Made by a program: the position numbers and the translations under genes
Notes under the pieces: model-generated
The model's input: the letters and a program-made list of their open reading frames with translations, nothing else
Databases searched by the model: none
Told to the model about the DNA's origin: nothing
Part shown: in pieces, positions 10,002 through 19,371 of the stretch
Numbering within the stretch: position 1 is the first letter of the stretch
Layout: each line of letters opens with the position of its first letter
Assembly (NCBI GenBank): GCA_002753155.1
Contig: PDZW01000010.1
Coordinates: 38,809-102,808, forward strand
Reading direction: 5' to 3'
Length of the DNA: 64,000 nt
Source of the DNA: Alphaproteobacteria bacterium WMHbin7
GTDB taxonomy: Bacteria; Pseudomonadota; Alphaproteobacteria; Rhodospirillales; WMHbin7

Positions 10002-10973
10002 TTATCCTTCCCGCTTGTGCCAAGTGGTCAGAACTTGACGTGTACCGGATGGCCCGGCAACCAGCATGGTCTGTGTCTTCTCAAGATCCTTGGTGCGCTC
10101 GACACCCTCCAGCATAAGGCCGGTGGTGATGCCGGTGGCGCAGAAATACACCTGATCGCTTTTCACCAGATCGTTCAGGCCGTACCAGCGTTCGAGATTG
10201 AATCCTGCCGCCAGAACGGCCTGGCGCTCGGTTGCCAACTGCGGATCAATGCGCGCCATGAATTCGCCGCCCAGGGCTTTGATGGCGCAGGCCGAGATCA
10301 TGCCCTCGGGAACACCGCCGGTGCCCATCAGGACATCGATGTCGGAACCCGGAATGGCGGCCAGAATGGCGCCCGCCACATCGCCCGCCGGATAGAGGGC
10401 GACCCTGGCACCCGCCTTGTGAATGGCCTCAACCAGATCGCGGTGGCGCGGCTTTTCCTGCACATAGACGGTCAGGTCATCCACCGCCTTGTCGGTCGCC
10501 TTGGCGACCACGGCCAGCTTTTCGCCCACACTCATGGCGGGATCGATCAGGCCCTTGACGGCCGGGGGACCTGCGAATTTTTCAATGTAAAAGGCGGGGC
10601 CCGGATCGAACATCGTATCCCTGGGCGTCATGGCGATGACGGCCATGGCGTTGGTCATGCCCTTGGCGAGATAGCTTGTCCCCTCGATGGGATCGGCGGC
10701 GATATCGAGCTTCAGGGGATGGGCCGGATCGCCCACCTTCTCCCCGGTATAAAGCTCGGGAAATTCGTCGGGCGAGCCCTCGCCGATCAGGACGCGGCCA
10801 TCGCAGGGCAGCTGATCCAAGCGCTCGCGCATGGCATGAATGGCGGCAAAATCGCCCTGGCCTTTGTTGCCGCGCCCAATCCAGTGATAGGCGGCTCTGG
10901 CCGCAGCTTCGGTAGCCTCACGCAGCGCGTAGACGAACAGTTCGCTGGAATAGGGCTCGGGCGTCTTGAGCAT
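10002..10973 (-). CDS. glpX: GlpX-type (class II) fructose-1,6-/sedoheptulose-1,7-bisphosphatase
   Basis: A 323-residue class II bisphosphatase that removes the C1 phosphate of fructose and, in many autotrophs, sedoheptulose bisphosphate. Motifs include RGNKGQGDFAAIHAMR, IGEGSPDEFPELYTGE, DIAADPIEGTS (metal-binding Asp/Glu) and DVLMGTGGVPEG. Two close ATGs exist. The one at 10973 (MLKTPEPYS) is preferred because GGAGG lies 8 bases upstream, whereas it abuts the ATG at 10979. No class I FBPase is seen, so this is probably the only Calvin-cycle FBPase/SBPase here. It heads the enzyme genes of the block. Confidence 0.94.
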   Translation of the reverse strand: MLKTPEPYSSELFVYALREATEAAARAAYHWIGRGNKGQGDFAAIHAMRERLDQLPCDGRVLIGEGSPDEFPELYTGEKVGDPAHPLKLDIAADPIEGTSYLAKGMTNAMAVIAMTPRDTMFDPGPAFYIEKFAGPPAVKGLIDPAMSVGEKLAVVAKATDKAVDDLTVYVQEKPRHRDLVEAIHKAGARVALYPAGDVAGAILAAIPGSDIDVLMGTGGVPEGMISACAIKALGGEFMARIDPQLATERQAVLAAGFNLERWYGLNDLVKSDQVYFCATGITTGLMLEGVERTKDLEKTQTMLVAGPSGTRQVLTTWHKREG

Positions 10974-10991
10974 GTCCATCTCCTCCCAGCT

Positions 10992-11005
10992 ATCCCTTTC
11001 GGGAT
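10992..11005 (-). promoter_or_regulatory. Small GAAA-loop hairpin just upstream of the glpX ribosome binding site
   Basis: On the minus strand ATCCC-GAAA-GGGAT forms a 5-bp stem capped by a stable GNRA-type tetraloop, ending a few bases before the GGGAGG ribosome binding site of glpX. It may stabilise the mRNA 5' end or affect initiation. The role is inference. Confidence 0.35.
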
Positions 11006-11094
11006 GTCTCGTTCCAGCCGATAGCATCAGGGGTAGGAGGCTTCTTGCCAACACCCACCCGGGTCGTAGCATAGAATTCTTTGCAGAGGAGGCA

Positions 11095-11114
11095 ATCCAC
11101 CCATTCGGGTGGAT
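11095..11114 (-). terminator. Hairpin overlapping the regulator stop codon
   Basis: A perfect 8-bp stem with a 4-base loop (ATCCACCC / GGGTGGAT) begins at the stop codon of the response-regulator gene and ends 122 bases before glpX. There is no T run after it on either strand, so it is at best a weak or attenuating terminator. It could also protect the 3' end of a short regulator message, or partly uncouple regulator and glpX transcription. Confidence 0.45.
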
Positions 11115-11740
11115 CAGGCAGATTCCCGCTCTTTCAGATATCGCGCCACGGCCTGGGCCCTGTTGCTGACCCCCAGCTTGTCGAACAAATTCTTCAAATG
11201 AAATTTCACCGTATTAAGCGAAATGTCGAACTGCCCGGCAATCTGGGCATTTGTTAGCCCCCCCGCCAGGGCTGCCAGCAACTCGCGCTCTCGGGGTGTC
11301 AGGCCCGCGAAGGGATCGGTAACCAGCTTGCCGACATCCATGAAGGGGAACACCATGCGTCCCGAAGCCACCTGAAGAATGGTATCGATGAGAACGGCGG
11401 GCTGATCCTTCTTCGAGCAGAAGCCGGCAGCGCCCAACGCCATGGCCTGGCGCGGAATATCAGGATTCGGCGAGCCCGTATAGACGATCACCCGAGGCGT
11501 GGCTTCCTTGCCCTTGAGGGCGGCAAGAACGCCCTTGCCATCCAGAAAAGGCATCTCCCATCCGATGATGCCCGTGTCGAAATTCAAGCGCTCGACCGCT
11601 TCTAGAAACCGCTCGCCATCGGCACAGACGGCAACCAAGCGGAAGCGATCGTCATTCTCGAACAGACGAACCAGACTCTGCTGAAGCAGAGGATTCTTCT
11701 CGGCGATCACGATATCGATCTGTTTGTTGTTCGTGCTCAT
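11114..11740 (-). CDS. NarL/LuxR-type response regulator with degenerate receiver
   Basis: A 208-residue two-domain regulator. The C-terminal LuxR helix-turn-helix (about 145-200) is intact: GLTPRERELLAALAGGLTN followed by NTVKFHLKNLFDKLGVSN. The N-terminal receiver fold is recognisable, but the phosphorylated Asp is replaced by Gly60 (IIGWEMP) and the acidic pocket reads Glu14-Lys15; the Thr and Lys of the active site are kept. Phosphorylation is therefore unlikely, and it may respond to a ligand or partner protein. ATG at 11740 is used; an in-frame GTG lies 12 bases further upstream. It sits directly upstream of the Calvin-cycle genes in the same direction, where a LysR-type CbbR is usual elsewhere. 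Confidence 0.85.
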   Translation of the reverse strand: MSTNNKQIDIVIAEKNPLLQQSLVRLFENDDRFRLVAVCADGERFLEAVERLNFDTGIIGWEMPFLDGKGVLAALKGKEATPRVIVYTGSPNPDIPRQAMALGAAGFCSKKDQPAVLIDTILQVASGRMVFPFMDVGKLVTDPFAGLTPRERELLAALAGGLTNAQIAGQFDISLNTVKFHLKNLFDKLGVSNRAQAVARYLKERESA

Positions 11741-11891
11741 ATCGCCGTTCACTCCCCCTCGGCGCCCGATATATAAGAAACCGTGCAACAATACCTGATT
11801 TCAAGTGTAGCGCAAGCCCTACCCTTTAGAAGTAATAAAAAACCCCCTAAGCAAGCCGGAAAGACACTCTGTCCCCCGGACTGGCCTCTCT

Positions 11892-11911
11892 CCCCGCCCT
11901 AACGAGCGGGG
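11892..11911. other. GC-rich hairpin in the 263-base gap upstream of the regulator
   Basis: CCCCGC and GCGGGG pair across an 8-base loop. On the minus strand it follows the SGNH-like gene and precedes the regulator. No T run follows, though a minus-strand GGGGGTTTTTTATT stretch lies about 40 bases further on (11840s). It may help end transcription of the upstream gene or form part of the regulator leader. Confidence 0.3.
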
Positions 11912-12003
11912 CACGGCTCGGTAGACTCACAGCTATCTACCTATAATTCTTGTGCTTTTGGCGCCAAGCATCGCCCCCGATTATGGCGCTCTGCCGGCTA
12001 GAA

Positions 12004-12705
12004 TCAGGCAATCAGCGCTGTTTTGGGTGTGGGGGCGTGCAGCCCTTCGCTCAGAAAGCCGGGGGCTGCCGGATTGAGATGTTTTCGCCAAGCCGACCAG
12101 CGACCGATGTAATTTGACAAGGCGGCATGGCCCTCCGACAGGGGATGCACGCCGTTGCCCTGTTCGATCGCCCTTTGCCAACGCCGGTCGCGGTTCAATG
12201 TTCCCATCAGATCGAGATAAGGCACACCAAGTTGCTCGGCCAGCGACTTGTAGGCGTCGTTCAATCCCATCAGGCGGCTGCCATTCAAGTGCCAGACCCG
12301 GCCCTCGGAATCGCGCCAAACCGATTTTGGCCGCAGAGGGGGCGGCCCCACCCACAAGGTGGGATAATTGCGCAAACTGTTGCGCATGACAGTTTCTGCC
12401 CAGAACATGCTTTCGGGCAGGGACAGACGCACCCCCTCGGCTTCGTTCGCCGACATATCCGCGACGCCAAAGCAGAACAGGACCAGCGATGCAGCGTGAT
12501 CATGCAGCCGCGCCGCCGTCTCAGCCTCGGCCCTGGAAGCCAGATCGCGCGTGACCTCTCCGGCAACACCCAGCGCCATCAACTCGAAGCGCCCCCCGAA
12601 CGAGGTCTCGCTGCGCGTCAGATGCCCCGTCCAACCGACTCCCCCGGCATCGCCCAGCGTCGTCGCCAGATCGTCTCCCAAAATGCAAATTCGCAAACGG
12701 CCCAT
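12004..12705 (-). CDS. SGNH/GDSL-hydrolase-like protein with altered catalytic residues
   Basis: A 233-residue protein with the block layout of SGNH hydrolases. Block I reads ILGDDLATTLGD, with Asp12 where the nucleophile Ser of GDS(L/F) is expected. The terminal block reads NGVHPLSEGH: His187 is kept, but the usual acidic residue three positions before it is Asn184. No signal peptide is seen. The start at 12705 has an excellent TAGGAGGT 7 bases upstream, and the reading frame is clean, so the gene looks maintained. A CRP-type palindrome lies about 48 bases upstream. It may be a non-catalytic binding protein or use a different chemistry; the substrate is unknown. Confidence 0.75.
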   Translation of the reverse strand: MGRLRICILGDDLATTLGDAGGVGWTGHLTRSETSFGGRFELMALGVAGEVTRDLASRAEAETAARLHDHAASLVLFCFGVADMSANEAEGVRLSLPESMFWAETVMRNSLRNYPTLWVGPPPLRPKSVWRDSEGRVWHLNGSRLMGLNDAYKSLAEQLGVPYLDLMGTLNRDRRWQRAIEQGNGVHPLSEGHAALSNYIGRWSAWRKHLNPAAPGFLSEGLHAPTPKTALIA

Positions 12706-12752
12706 TTGGGTAACCTCCTATTCGAATCATCGCGCATATCCCCAAGATACGC

Positions 12753-12768
12753 TGTGATCCGAATCACA
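12753..12768. promoter_or_regulatory. CRP/FNR-superfamily binding site
   Basis: TGTGATCCGAATCACA is a perfect TGTGA-N6-TCACA palindrome, matching the classical CRP consensus. It lies in the 109-base gap between cca and the SGNH-like gene, ending 48 bases before that gene's start codon. That position is compatible with activation or repression depending on the start of transcription, which I cannot place. Confidence 0.6.
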
Positions 12769-12814
12769 TAATTCTCAAGATGTTGGGGGCGTTTGGTAAA
12801 TTAATTGATAAGAT

Positions 12815-14140
12815 TTAGTGTGTCTTCATGGCGGCAAGACGCGCCAGTTCGGCCAGGGCTTCTTCACGCCCCGCCCTGTAATCACCTTCTTCCCACCAGG
12901 AGCGAACGGCTTCGACCACCTCGCCCACCCGGCGCCCCTGCGGAATGCCCAGCGCCAGGGCATCGCGGCCCTTGATGGGGCATTCAACCGGCTGCCAGAG
13001 CATGGCTTCTTGCAGCATCTGCATCCAGGGCTCGGACGCGGCGGCATCCGATCTGGGATCGACATCGCGCAGGCCCGCCCAGGCGATCAAGGCGCGATCC
13101 ACAAAGCAATCTGCACCCAATCGGTAAAGAAGGCGCCGCCGCTCCTTGGAGCTGAGGGCCGGTGTGGGCAGCGCTGTGGAAGCCGTCCTCATCCTGACCA
13201 GACGCTCCGCTTCCTGATTCGAGAATTTGAAGCGCGCAGCGATGCTCTCTGCCCCCTTGGCGTCGGCTTCAACCAGGATGGCCAGGCGGCGCGTCGGATC
13301 GGGCTTAAATCCTGGCAGATGGAAGCCTCTGTCCTCAAGCCAGGCCAATTGGCGCAGGCGGCCGAAATGCCTGGCCTCGGGCAGAATGTGGGGCAGCACC
13401 TTTTCGCCCTGCATGAGCGACAAAGCACCTGCTGGATCGGGCGCCATGAAAAGGCGCAGCATCTCGCCTCTGATCCGCTCGCCCGAAAGATTGGGCAGCA
13501 GATGGGCAAGGGCGCGGCAAGCGGCCAACGAGGGCACATGCGCCGGCGGATGTCCGTAATAGGCATGGAAGCGAAAGAAGCGCAAAAGGCGCAGCACGTC
13601 TTCTTTGATGCGCGATTGGGGATCGCCCACGAAGCGGACCAGACCGCGCCCCAGATCGGCCAGCCCGTTGACAGGATCATGAATCATCCCATCGGCACTC
13701 ATCGACAGGGCGTTGATGGTGAAATCGCGCCGCATCGCATCGGCTTCCCAGTCATCCGTAAAGGCAACCCGGGCATGGCGCCCGAAGCTTTCGACATCGT
13801 GGCGCAACGTCGTGATCTCGAAATGCTCTTTGCCGATGACGGCGGTGACGGTGCCATGCGCAAGGCCGGTGGGAATGACGCGAATGCCCGCCGCCTCCAA
13901 AAGCCGCATGACCTCGACGGGTTCCAGCGGAGTCGCGATATCGATATCCTTGACGGCACGCTTCAGCACCGCATCGCGCACGCAGCCGCCAACAAAGCGC
14001 GCTTCGCTTCCCGACGAAGCCAATGCCCTGAGCACGGCTTGCGTCGACTCGGACGTCATCCAGGGCTGAGGCGCAACCTGCCCCTTGGGGCCCTCAATCT
14101 CTGGCTCGTCATCTTCTGTAAAGTGCTTATGCCTGGACAT
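12815..14140 (-). CDS. cca: CCA tRNA nucleotidyltransferase / poly(A) polymerase family
   Basis: A 441-residue class II nucleotidyltransferase that adds or repairs the 3' CCA of tRNAs. The head domain has RFVGGCVRDAVLKR followed by the catalytic KDIDIATP, then FEITTLRHD and the RRDFTINALSMSADG segment. The RNA-binding neck includes KEDVLRLLRFFRFHA. The alphaproteobacterial single-enzyme form has this size. The ATG at 14140 has only a weak ribosome binding site, so a start a little downstream (MTSESTQ) is possible. Poly(A) polymerase activity is the main alternative, since the families are hard to separate by eye. Confidence 0.9.
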   Translation of the reverse strand: MSRHKHFTEDDEPEIEGPKGQVAPQPWMTSESTQAVLRALASSGSEARFVGGCVRDAVLKRAVKDIDIATPLEPVEVMRLLEAAGIRVIPTGLAHGTVTAVIGKEHFEITTLRHDVESFGRHARVAFTDDWEADAMRRDFTINALSMSADGMIHDPVNGLADLGRGLVRFVGDPQSRIKEDVLRLLRFFRFHAYYGHPPAHVPSLAACRALAHLLPNLSGERIRGEMLRLFMAPDPAGALSLMQGEKVLPHILPEARHFGRLRQLAWLEDRGFHLPGFKPDPTRRLAILVEADAKGAESIAARFKFSNQEAERLVRMRTASTALPTPALSSKERRRLLYRLGADCFVDRALIAWAGLRDVDPRSDAAASEPWMQMLQEAMLWQPVECPIKGRDALALGIPQGRRVGEVVEAVRSWWEEGDYRAGREEALAELARLAAMKTH

Positions 14141-14191
14141 GCCACGAGTATGGCACGGCGCACAAAGGTTGCAACGAGGCCGTGCCGGTGG

Positions 14192-14986
14192 TCACTTATG
14201 ACCCAGCATCACCACACCCAGGTCCGAATAGCGCCGCGGCCCCCATCTTTCCACCAACCGGCTCAGGATATCCGCCGAAGGCTCCTCCCCCTCGACATGG
14301 CCCAGGCGGCTTTCGGAAAATCCGGCGTTTTCCAAAGCCTCTGCGTAATCCTCGACAAATTGACGGTTGATGTGGGGGGAGTCATAGACGAAGTGCAAGA
14401 TCCGCTCCGCAACCTCTCTGGGATAGGTTTGCTCCAGCAAGGCGGCCATGCCCTCGCGGTCCTGCAGCAGGTGGCTCCAGACCGGAAAGGGGGGATTGGC
14501 ATAGCTGAGTTCGATTCCGTCATGGAAAACGGGGGGCAGATGATGCCCGAAGGAAGACGGCCAAATGGCCATGGCGGATAGAAAGAAACGTCCCCCATCC
14601 TTTAACCCCCTGTGGATGGCGCTCAGGGCTCCCTTGACGTCGGCAATATGTTCAAAGGCGCAGGTCGAAAAGGCGAAGTCGAAATACCCATCAAAGCGTT
14701 GTGGCAGGTCGAGGACGCTTCCGGCCCATGAGGACCAGGCCAAGCCCGAGACGGCAGACTCGACCGGGCCGTCATATGCCACCTCTGGATGGCCGGAAGC
14801 CCCGTAAGCTTCGTGCCAGTAGCCGGGAAAATCGACGCACAGCCATTCTGCCGCTTTGTAGGTGCCAAGCCCCACTTCCCGGGGCAGCCTGCCGCCAATT
14901 TCAAGAACGCGGCAGCCTTCGAATCCGCCCAGAAGCCGTACTGCTGCGTCAATATGGTGAAGATGGTAGGAGAGGTCCTGGGTCAT
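14192..14986 (-). CDS. Class I SAM-dependent methyltransferase
   Basis: A 264-residue soluble protein with the motif I-like segment RVLEIGGRLPREVG near residue 26 and the post-motif region FDFAFSTCAFEHI, followed by the ALSAIHRGLKDGGRFF stretch of the methyltransferase-11/23 type. The substrate cannot be told. The large C-terminal part (about 150-264) is family-specific and rich in aromatic residues. It lies 18 bases downstream of dxs on the same strand and may be read through from it, although no functional link to isoprenoids is evident. Confidence 0.75.
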   Translation of the reverse strand: MTQDLSYHLHHIDAAVRLLGGFEGCRVLEIGGRLPREVGLGTYKAAEWLCVDFPGYWHEAYGASGHPEVAYDGPVESAVSGLAWSSWAGSVLDLPQRFDGYFDFAFSTCAFEHIADVKGALSAIHRGLKDGGRFFLSAMAIWPSSFGHHLPPVFHDGIELSYANPPFPVWSHLLQDREGMAALLEQTYPREVAERILHFVYDSPHINRQFVEDYAEALENAGFSESRLGHVEGEEPSADILSRLVERWGPRRYSDLGVVMLGHK

Positions 14987-15004
14987 CCAAAGCGCGCCGA
15001 TCCA

Positions 15005-16888
15005 TCATTCCAAGGCTTGTTTCGCCACCTCTGCAATGGACTTGGCATCCAGCCCGGCCTCGGCCAACTGCCTGATCTGCGTATCGTGCTCGATGAAACG
15101 GTCGGGCAGGCACAGCATGCGCAGCTTCAATCCGCGGTCTAGCAATCCGTTATTGACCAGGAAATGTGCTACCTGAGCGGCAAAACCGCCGATGGCATTC
15201 TCTTCGACCGTAATCAAAAGCTCGTGATGACGGGCCAGCTTCTCCACCAGCGCGCCATCGATCGGCTTGGCGAAGCGGGCATCGGCCACGGTGGCCGAAA
15301 TGCCCTGCTGATCCAGCATATCCGCAGCCTTCAAGGCCTCGCCCAGGCGCGTCCCCAGGCTCAGGATCGCCACCCGGCTTCCCTCCCTCACGATGCGCCC
15401 CTGGCCGATAGCGAGCGGAATGCCATCCTGGGGCAGGTCGACCCCGACACCCTCGCCCCTGGGATAGCGCAGAAAACTGGGCAGATCGTCCATCGCGGCC
15501 TGTGTGGCCACCATATGCACCAACTCGGCCTCGTCGGACGGCGCCATGATCACGACGCCGGGCAAGCAGCCCAGAAAGGAAAGGTCGTAGGAGCCGTGAT
15601 GGGTAGCGCCATCGGCGCCGACCAAGCCTGCACGATCCAGAACGAAGCGCACCGGCAGGTGCTGCAGCACGACATCATGCATGACCTGATCGTAGCCGCG
15701 TTGAAGAAAGGTGGAATAGATGGCGCAGAAGGGCTTCAGCCCCTCGCAGGCCAGACCGGCTGCAAAGGTAACGGCATGCTGTTCGGCGATGCCAACATCG
15801 AACAAGCGGTCGGGGTGGGCTTCGCCGAAGATATCGAGCCCCGTGCCGGTCGGCATCGCCGCCGTGATGGCGCAGATGCGCTTGTCCTTCTGGCCTTCCT
15901 TGGCCAGGGCTTTTCCAAACACGCTGGTATAACTGGGCGCATTGGCCTTGGGCTTGGCCTGCTCGCCGGTCTCGACGTTGAAGCGGCTGACCCCGTGATA
16001 CTTGTCATCCGCCTCTTCGGCCGGTCCATAACCGCGCCCCTTTTGCGTGACCACATGAACCAGAACCGGCGAAGGGTCCTCGATGTCACGGACATTCTTC
16101 AAGATCGGCAGCAGATGCTCGAAATTATGACCATCCAGCGGGCCGACGTAATAGAACCCCAGTTCCTCGAACAGTGTGCCGCCGATCATCAGGCCGCGCG
16201 CATATTCCTCGACGCGCTTGGCCGCCCGTTCGATCGGGCGCGGAAACTTCTCGGCCACGTCCTTGGCGAAGTGCCGCAATTGCAGATAGGGCTTCGACGA
16301 CCACAGACGCGACAGATAGGCGCTAAGCGCTCCCACCGGCTTGGCAATCGACATGTCGTTGTCGTTCAGCACCACGATCAGGCGCGTTTTGTGCGAGCCC
16401 GCGTTATTCAAAGCCTCGAAGGCCTGGCCCGCACTCATCGATCCATCGCCGATAACGGCGATGGCGCGTCTGGGCGTTCCTTGCAGTTCACTGCCCACCG
16501 CCATGCCCAGCGCCGCCGAGATCGAGGTCGAGCTGTGCCCGGCGCCAAAGGGGTCGTAAGGGCTTTCGTCGCGCTTGGTAAAGCCTGAAATGCCGCCCTT
16601 CTGGCGTAGCGTGCGCATCTGTTCCCGACGCCCGGTCAGAATCTTGTGCGGATAGCTTTGATGGCCGACATCGAAGATCAGCCGGTCCTCGGGTGTATTG
16701 AAGATGCTATGCAGAGCCACGGTCAGTTCGACCACGCCCAACCCGGCCCCCAGATGGCCGCCGGTCTGGGCCACGGCGCCGATCATTTCCTGGCGCACTT
16801 CCTCGGCCAACTGCTGAAGTTGTCCAGGGGTGAAATCCCTGAAATCGGCAGGACAGTCAATCTGATCGAGAAGACGCTTGCCCGTCAT
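15005..16888 (-). CDS. dxs: 1-Deoxy-D-xylulose-5-phosphate synthase
   Basis: A 627-residue thiamine-diphosphate enzyme that condenses pyruvate and glyceraldehyde 3-phosphate, the first step of the MEP isoprenoid pathway and also a thiamine and pyridoxal precursor. Motifs include [19 protein letters not shown] at the start, [32 protein letters not shown] (cofactor binding), [15 protein letters not shown] and [15 protein letters not shown]. The ATG at 16888 directly follows the ispA stop, so the two are translationally coupled. A second possible source of the same product is the RLP/cupin pair at the right end of the window. Confidence 0.97.
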   Translation of the reverse strand: MTGKRLLDQIDCPADFRDFTPGQLQQLAEEVRQEMIGAVAQTGGHLGAGLGVVELTVALHSIFNTPEDRLIFDVGHQSYPHKILTGRREQMRTLRQKGGISGFTKRDESPYDPFGAGHSSTSISAALGMAVGSELQGTPRRAIAVIGDGSMSAGQAFEALNNAGSHKTRLIVVLNDNDMSIAKPVGALSAYLSRLWSSKPYLQLRHFAKDVAEKFPRPIERAAKRVEEYARGLMIGGTLFEELGFYYVGPLDGHNFEHLLPILKNVRDIEDPSPVLVHVVTQKGRGYGPAEEADDKYHGVSRFNVETGEQAKPKANAPSYTSVFGKALAKEGQKDKRICAITAAMPTGTGLDIFGEAHPDRLFDVGIAEQHAVTFAAGLACEGLKPFCAIYSTFLQRGYDQVMHDVVLQHLPVRFVLDRAGLVGADGATHHGSYDLSFLGCLPGVVIMAPSDEAELVHMVATQAAMDDLPSFLRYPRGEGVGVDLPQDGIPLAIGQGRIVREGSRVAILSLGTRLGEALKAADMLDQQGISATVADARFAKPIDGALVEKLARHHELLITVEENAIGGFAAQVAHFLVNNGLLDRGLKLRMLCLPDRFIEHDTQIRQLAEAGLDAKSIAEVAKQALE

Positions 16889-16890
16889 GG

Positions 16891-17790
16891 CTAGTTTCTG
16901 CGCTCCAGCACATAGCGCACGGTGTCGCGCAGCAACTCGGCGGGCTCAGAATTGCCGAAGCTTTCCAGATGCTGGATGGCCTGATCTCCCAAGGCCTTGG
17001 CTTGCGCCCTGGCGCGATCAGCCCCCAGCAGGGAAACGAAGGTGGCCTTGCCCTGCTCGGCATCCTTGCCTGTCTTCTTGCCCATCTCCTCTGCCGAGGC
17101 CTCAAGGTCCAAAAGGTCGTCGGTGATCTGGAACACCAGCCCCAGATCATGGGCATAGGCTTCCAGGGCCTGACGCTGCATGGGGTGGGCCTTGCCGAGA
17201 ATGGGGCCTGCCACGCAGGAAAAGGCGATCAAGCGCCCCGTCTTCATGCGCTGCAGCCTGGTGATGGCGGGAATATCCATGGGACGCGTCGCTGCCAGCA
17301 TGTCGATCATCTGCCCGCCGACCATGCCCTGATGCCCCGCCGCCTCGGCCAGGGCCACCACCAGATCGGCCCGCACCTGGGGATCGGGATGCGTGGGAGC
17401 CCCGCCCAGAACCTCGAAGGCCTTGGTCAGCAGCGCATCGCCCGCCAGAATGGCCGTCGCCTCGTCATAGGCACGGTGGCAGGTGGGCAGGCCGCGCCGA
17501 AGATCGTCATTGTCCATGGCGGGAAGATCGTCGTGGATCAGGGAATAGCAATGCACGAATTCGATGGCCGCCGCCGCGCGCGACGCCGACTGCCTGGCGA
17601 CATTGAACAATGCCGCCGTGGTCAGAACCAGAAAGGGGCGCAGCCGCTTTCCGCCGTTCAGCGTAGCATAGCGCATGGCGGCAACCACGCGCGCTTCGGG
17701 CAATTCTGTTTCCGGCAGCAGCCTCTCGACTTCCAGAACAAGCGTCGCAGCCGCTTCGTTCAGTGCCTTTTCCAAACGGTTCATTGGCAA
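16891..17790 (-). CDS. ispA: Polyprenyl (geranyl/farnesyl) diphosphate synthase
   Basis: A 299-residue all-helical prenyltransferase condensing isopentenyl diphosphate with allylic diphosphates. The first Asp-rich motif is [14 protein letters not shown] (about 90-104) and the second is [11 protein letters not shown], with [11 protein letters not shown] near the start. The two residues before the first motif are not bulky aromatics, compatible with short-chain products, but chain length is not certain. TTG at 17790 has AAGGA 7 bases upstream; ATG at 17784 is the alternative and is more distant from it. It belongs to the xseB-ispA-dxs operon, a common bacterial order. Confidence 0.94.
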   Translation of the reverse strand: MPMNRLEKALNEAAATLVLEVERLLPETELPEARVVAAMRYATLNGGKRLRPFLVLTTAALFNVARQSASRAAAAIEFVHCYSLIHDDLPAMDNDDLRRGLPTCHRAYDEATAILAGDALLTKAFEVLGGAPTHPDPQVRADLVVALAEAAGHQGMVGGQMIDMLAATRPMDIPAITRLQRMKTGRLIAFSCVAGPILGKAHPMQRQALEAYAHDLGLVFQITDDLLDLEASAEEMGKKTGKDAEQGKATFVSLLGADRARAQAKALGDQAIQHLESFGNSEPAELLRDTVRYVLERRN

Positions 17791-17800
17791 CTATCTTTCC

Positions 17801-18046
17801 TTAGGCGGGATCGAAGGGGGCGCTAGAGGGTGTTTTGTCGGATGCCAAGACAATTCGCTCGACCTTGGCCTTGGCTTCCGCCAGTTTTCCTTCGCAATGA
17901 CGTTTCAAGGAGGCGCCTCGCTCATAGGCGCCGACGGCCTCGTCAAGCTTGACCTTGCCCGCCTCGAGGCTTTTCACGATCTGCTCAAGCTCGGCCAGGG
18001 CCTCTTCGAAGCTTAAGACGGCGATGTCCTGCGGTTTGGAAGTCAC
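17801..18046 (-). CDS. xseB: Exodeoxyribonuclease VII small subunit
   Basis: An 81-residue acidic helical protein beginning MTSKPQDIAVLSFEEALAEL and containing the family pattern LEQIVKSLEAGKVKLDEAV, then YERGASLKRHCEGKLAEAK. It binds the large subunit XseA (not in view) to form exonuclease VII, which degrades single-stranded DNA. The start is a GTG at 18046 with GGGGAAGAA upstream. The next gene, ispA, begins 10 bases after its stop. Confidence 0.93.
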   Translation of the reverse strand: MTSKPQDIAVLSFEEALAELEQIVKSLEAGKVKLDEAVGAYERGASLKRHCEGKLAEAKAKVERIVLASDKTPSSAPFDPA

Positions 18047-18075
18047 GGCTTCTTCCCCTTCAATCCAGCATGATT

Positions 18076-19371
<1,296 letters not shown>

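Noticed and set aside
12818..16588. Plus-strand frames of 474 and 587 codons opposite cca and dxs
   Set aside because: The minus-strand genes have clear catalytic motifs, and the antisense frames have atypical composition and no motif.
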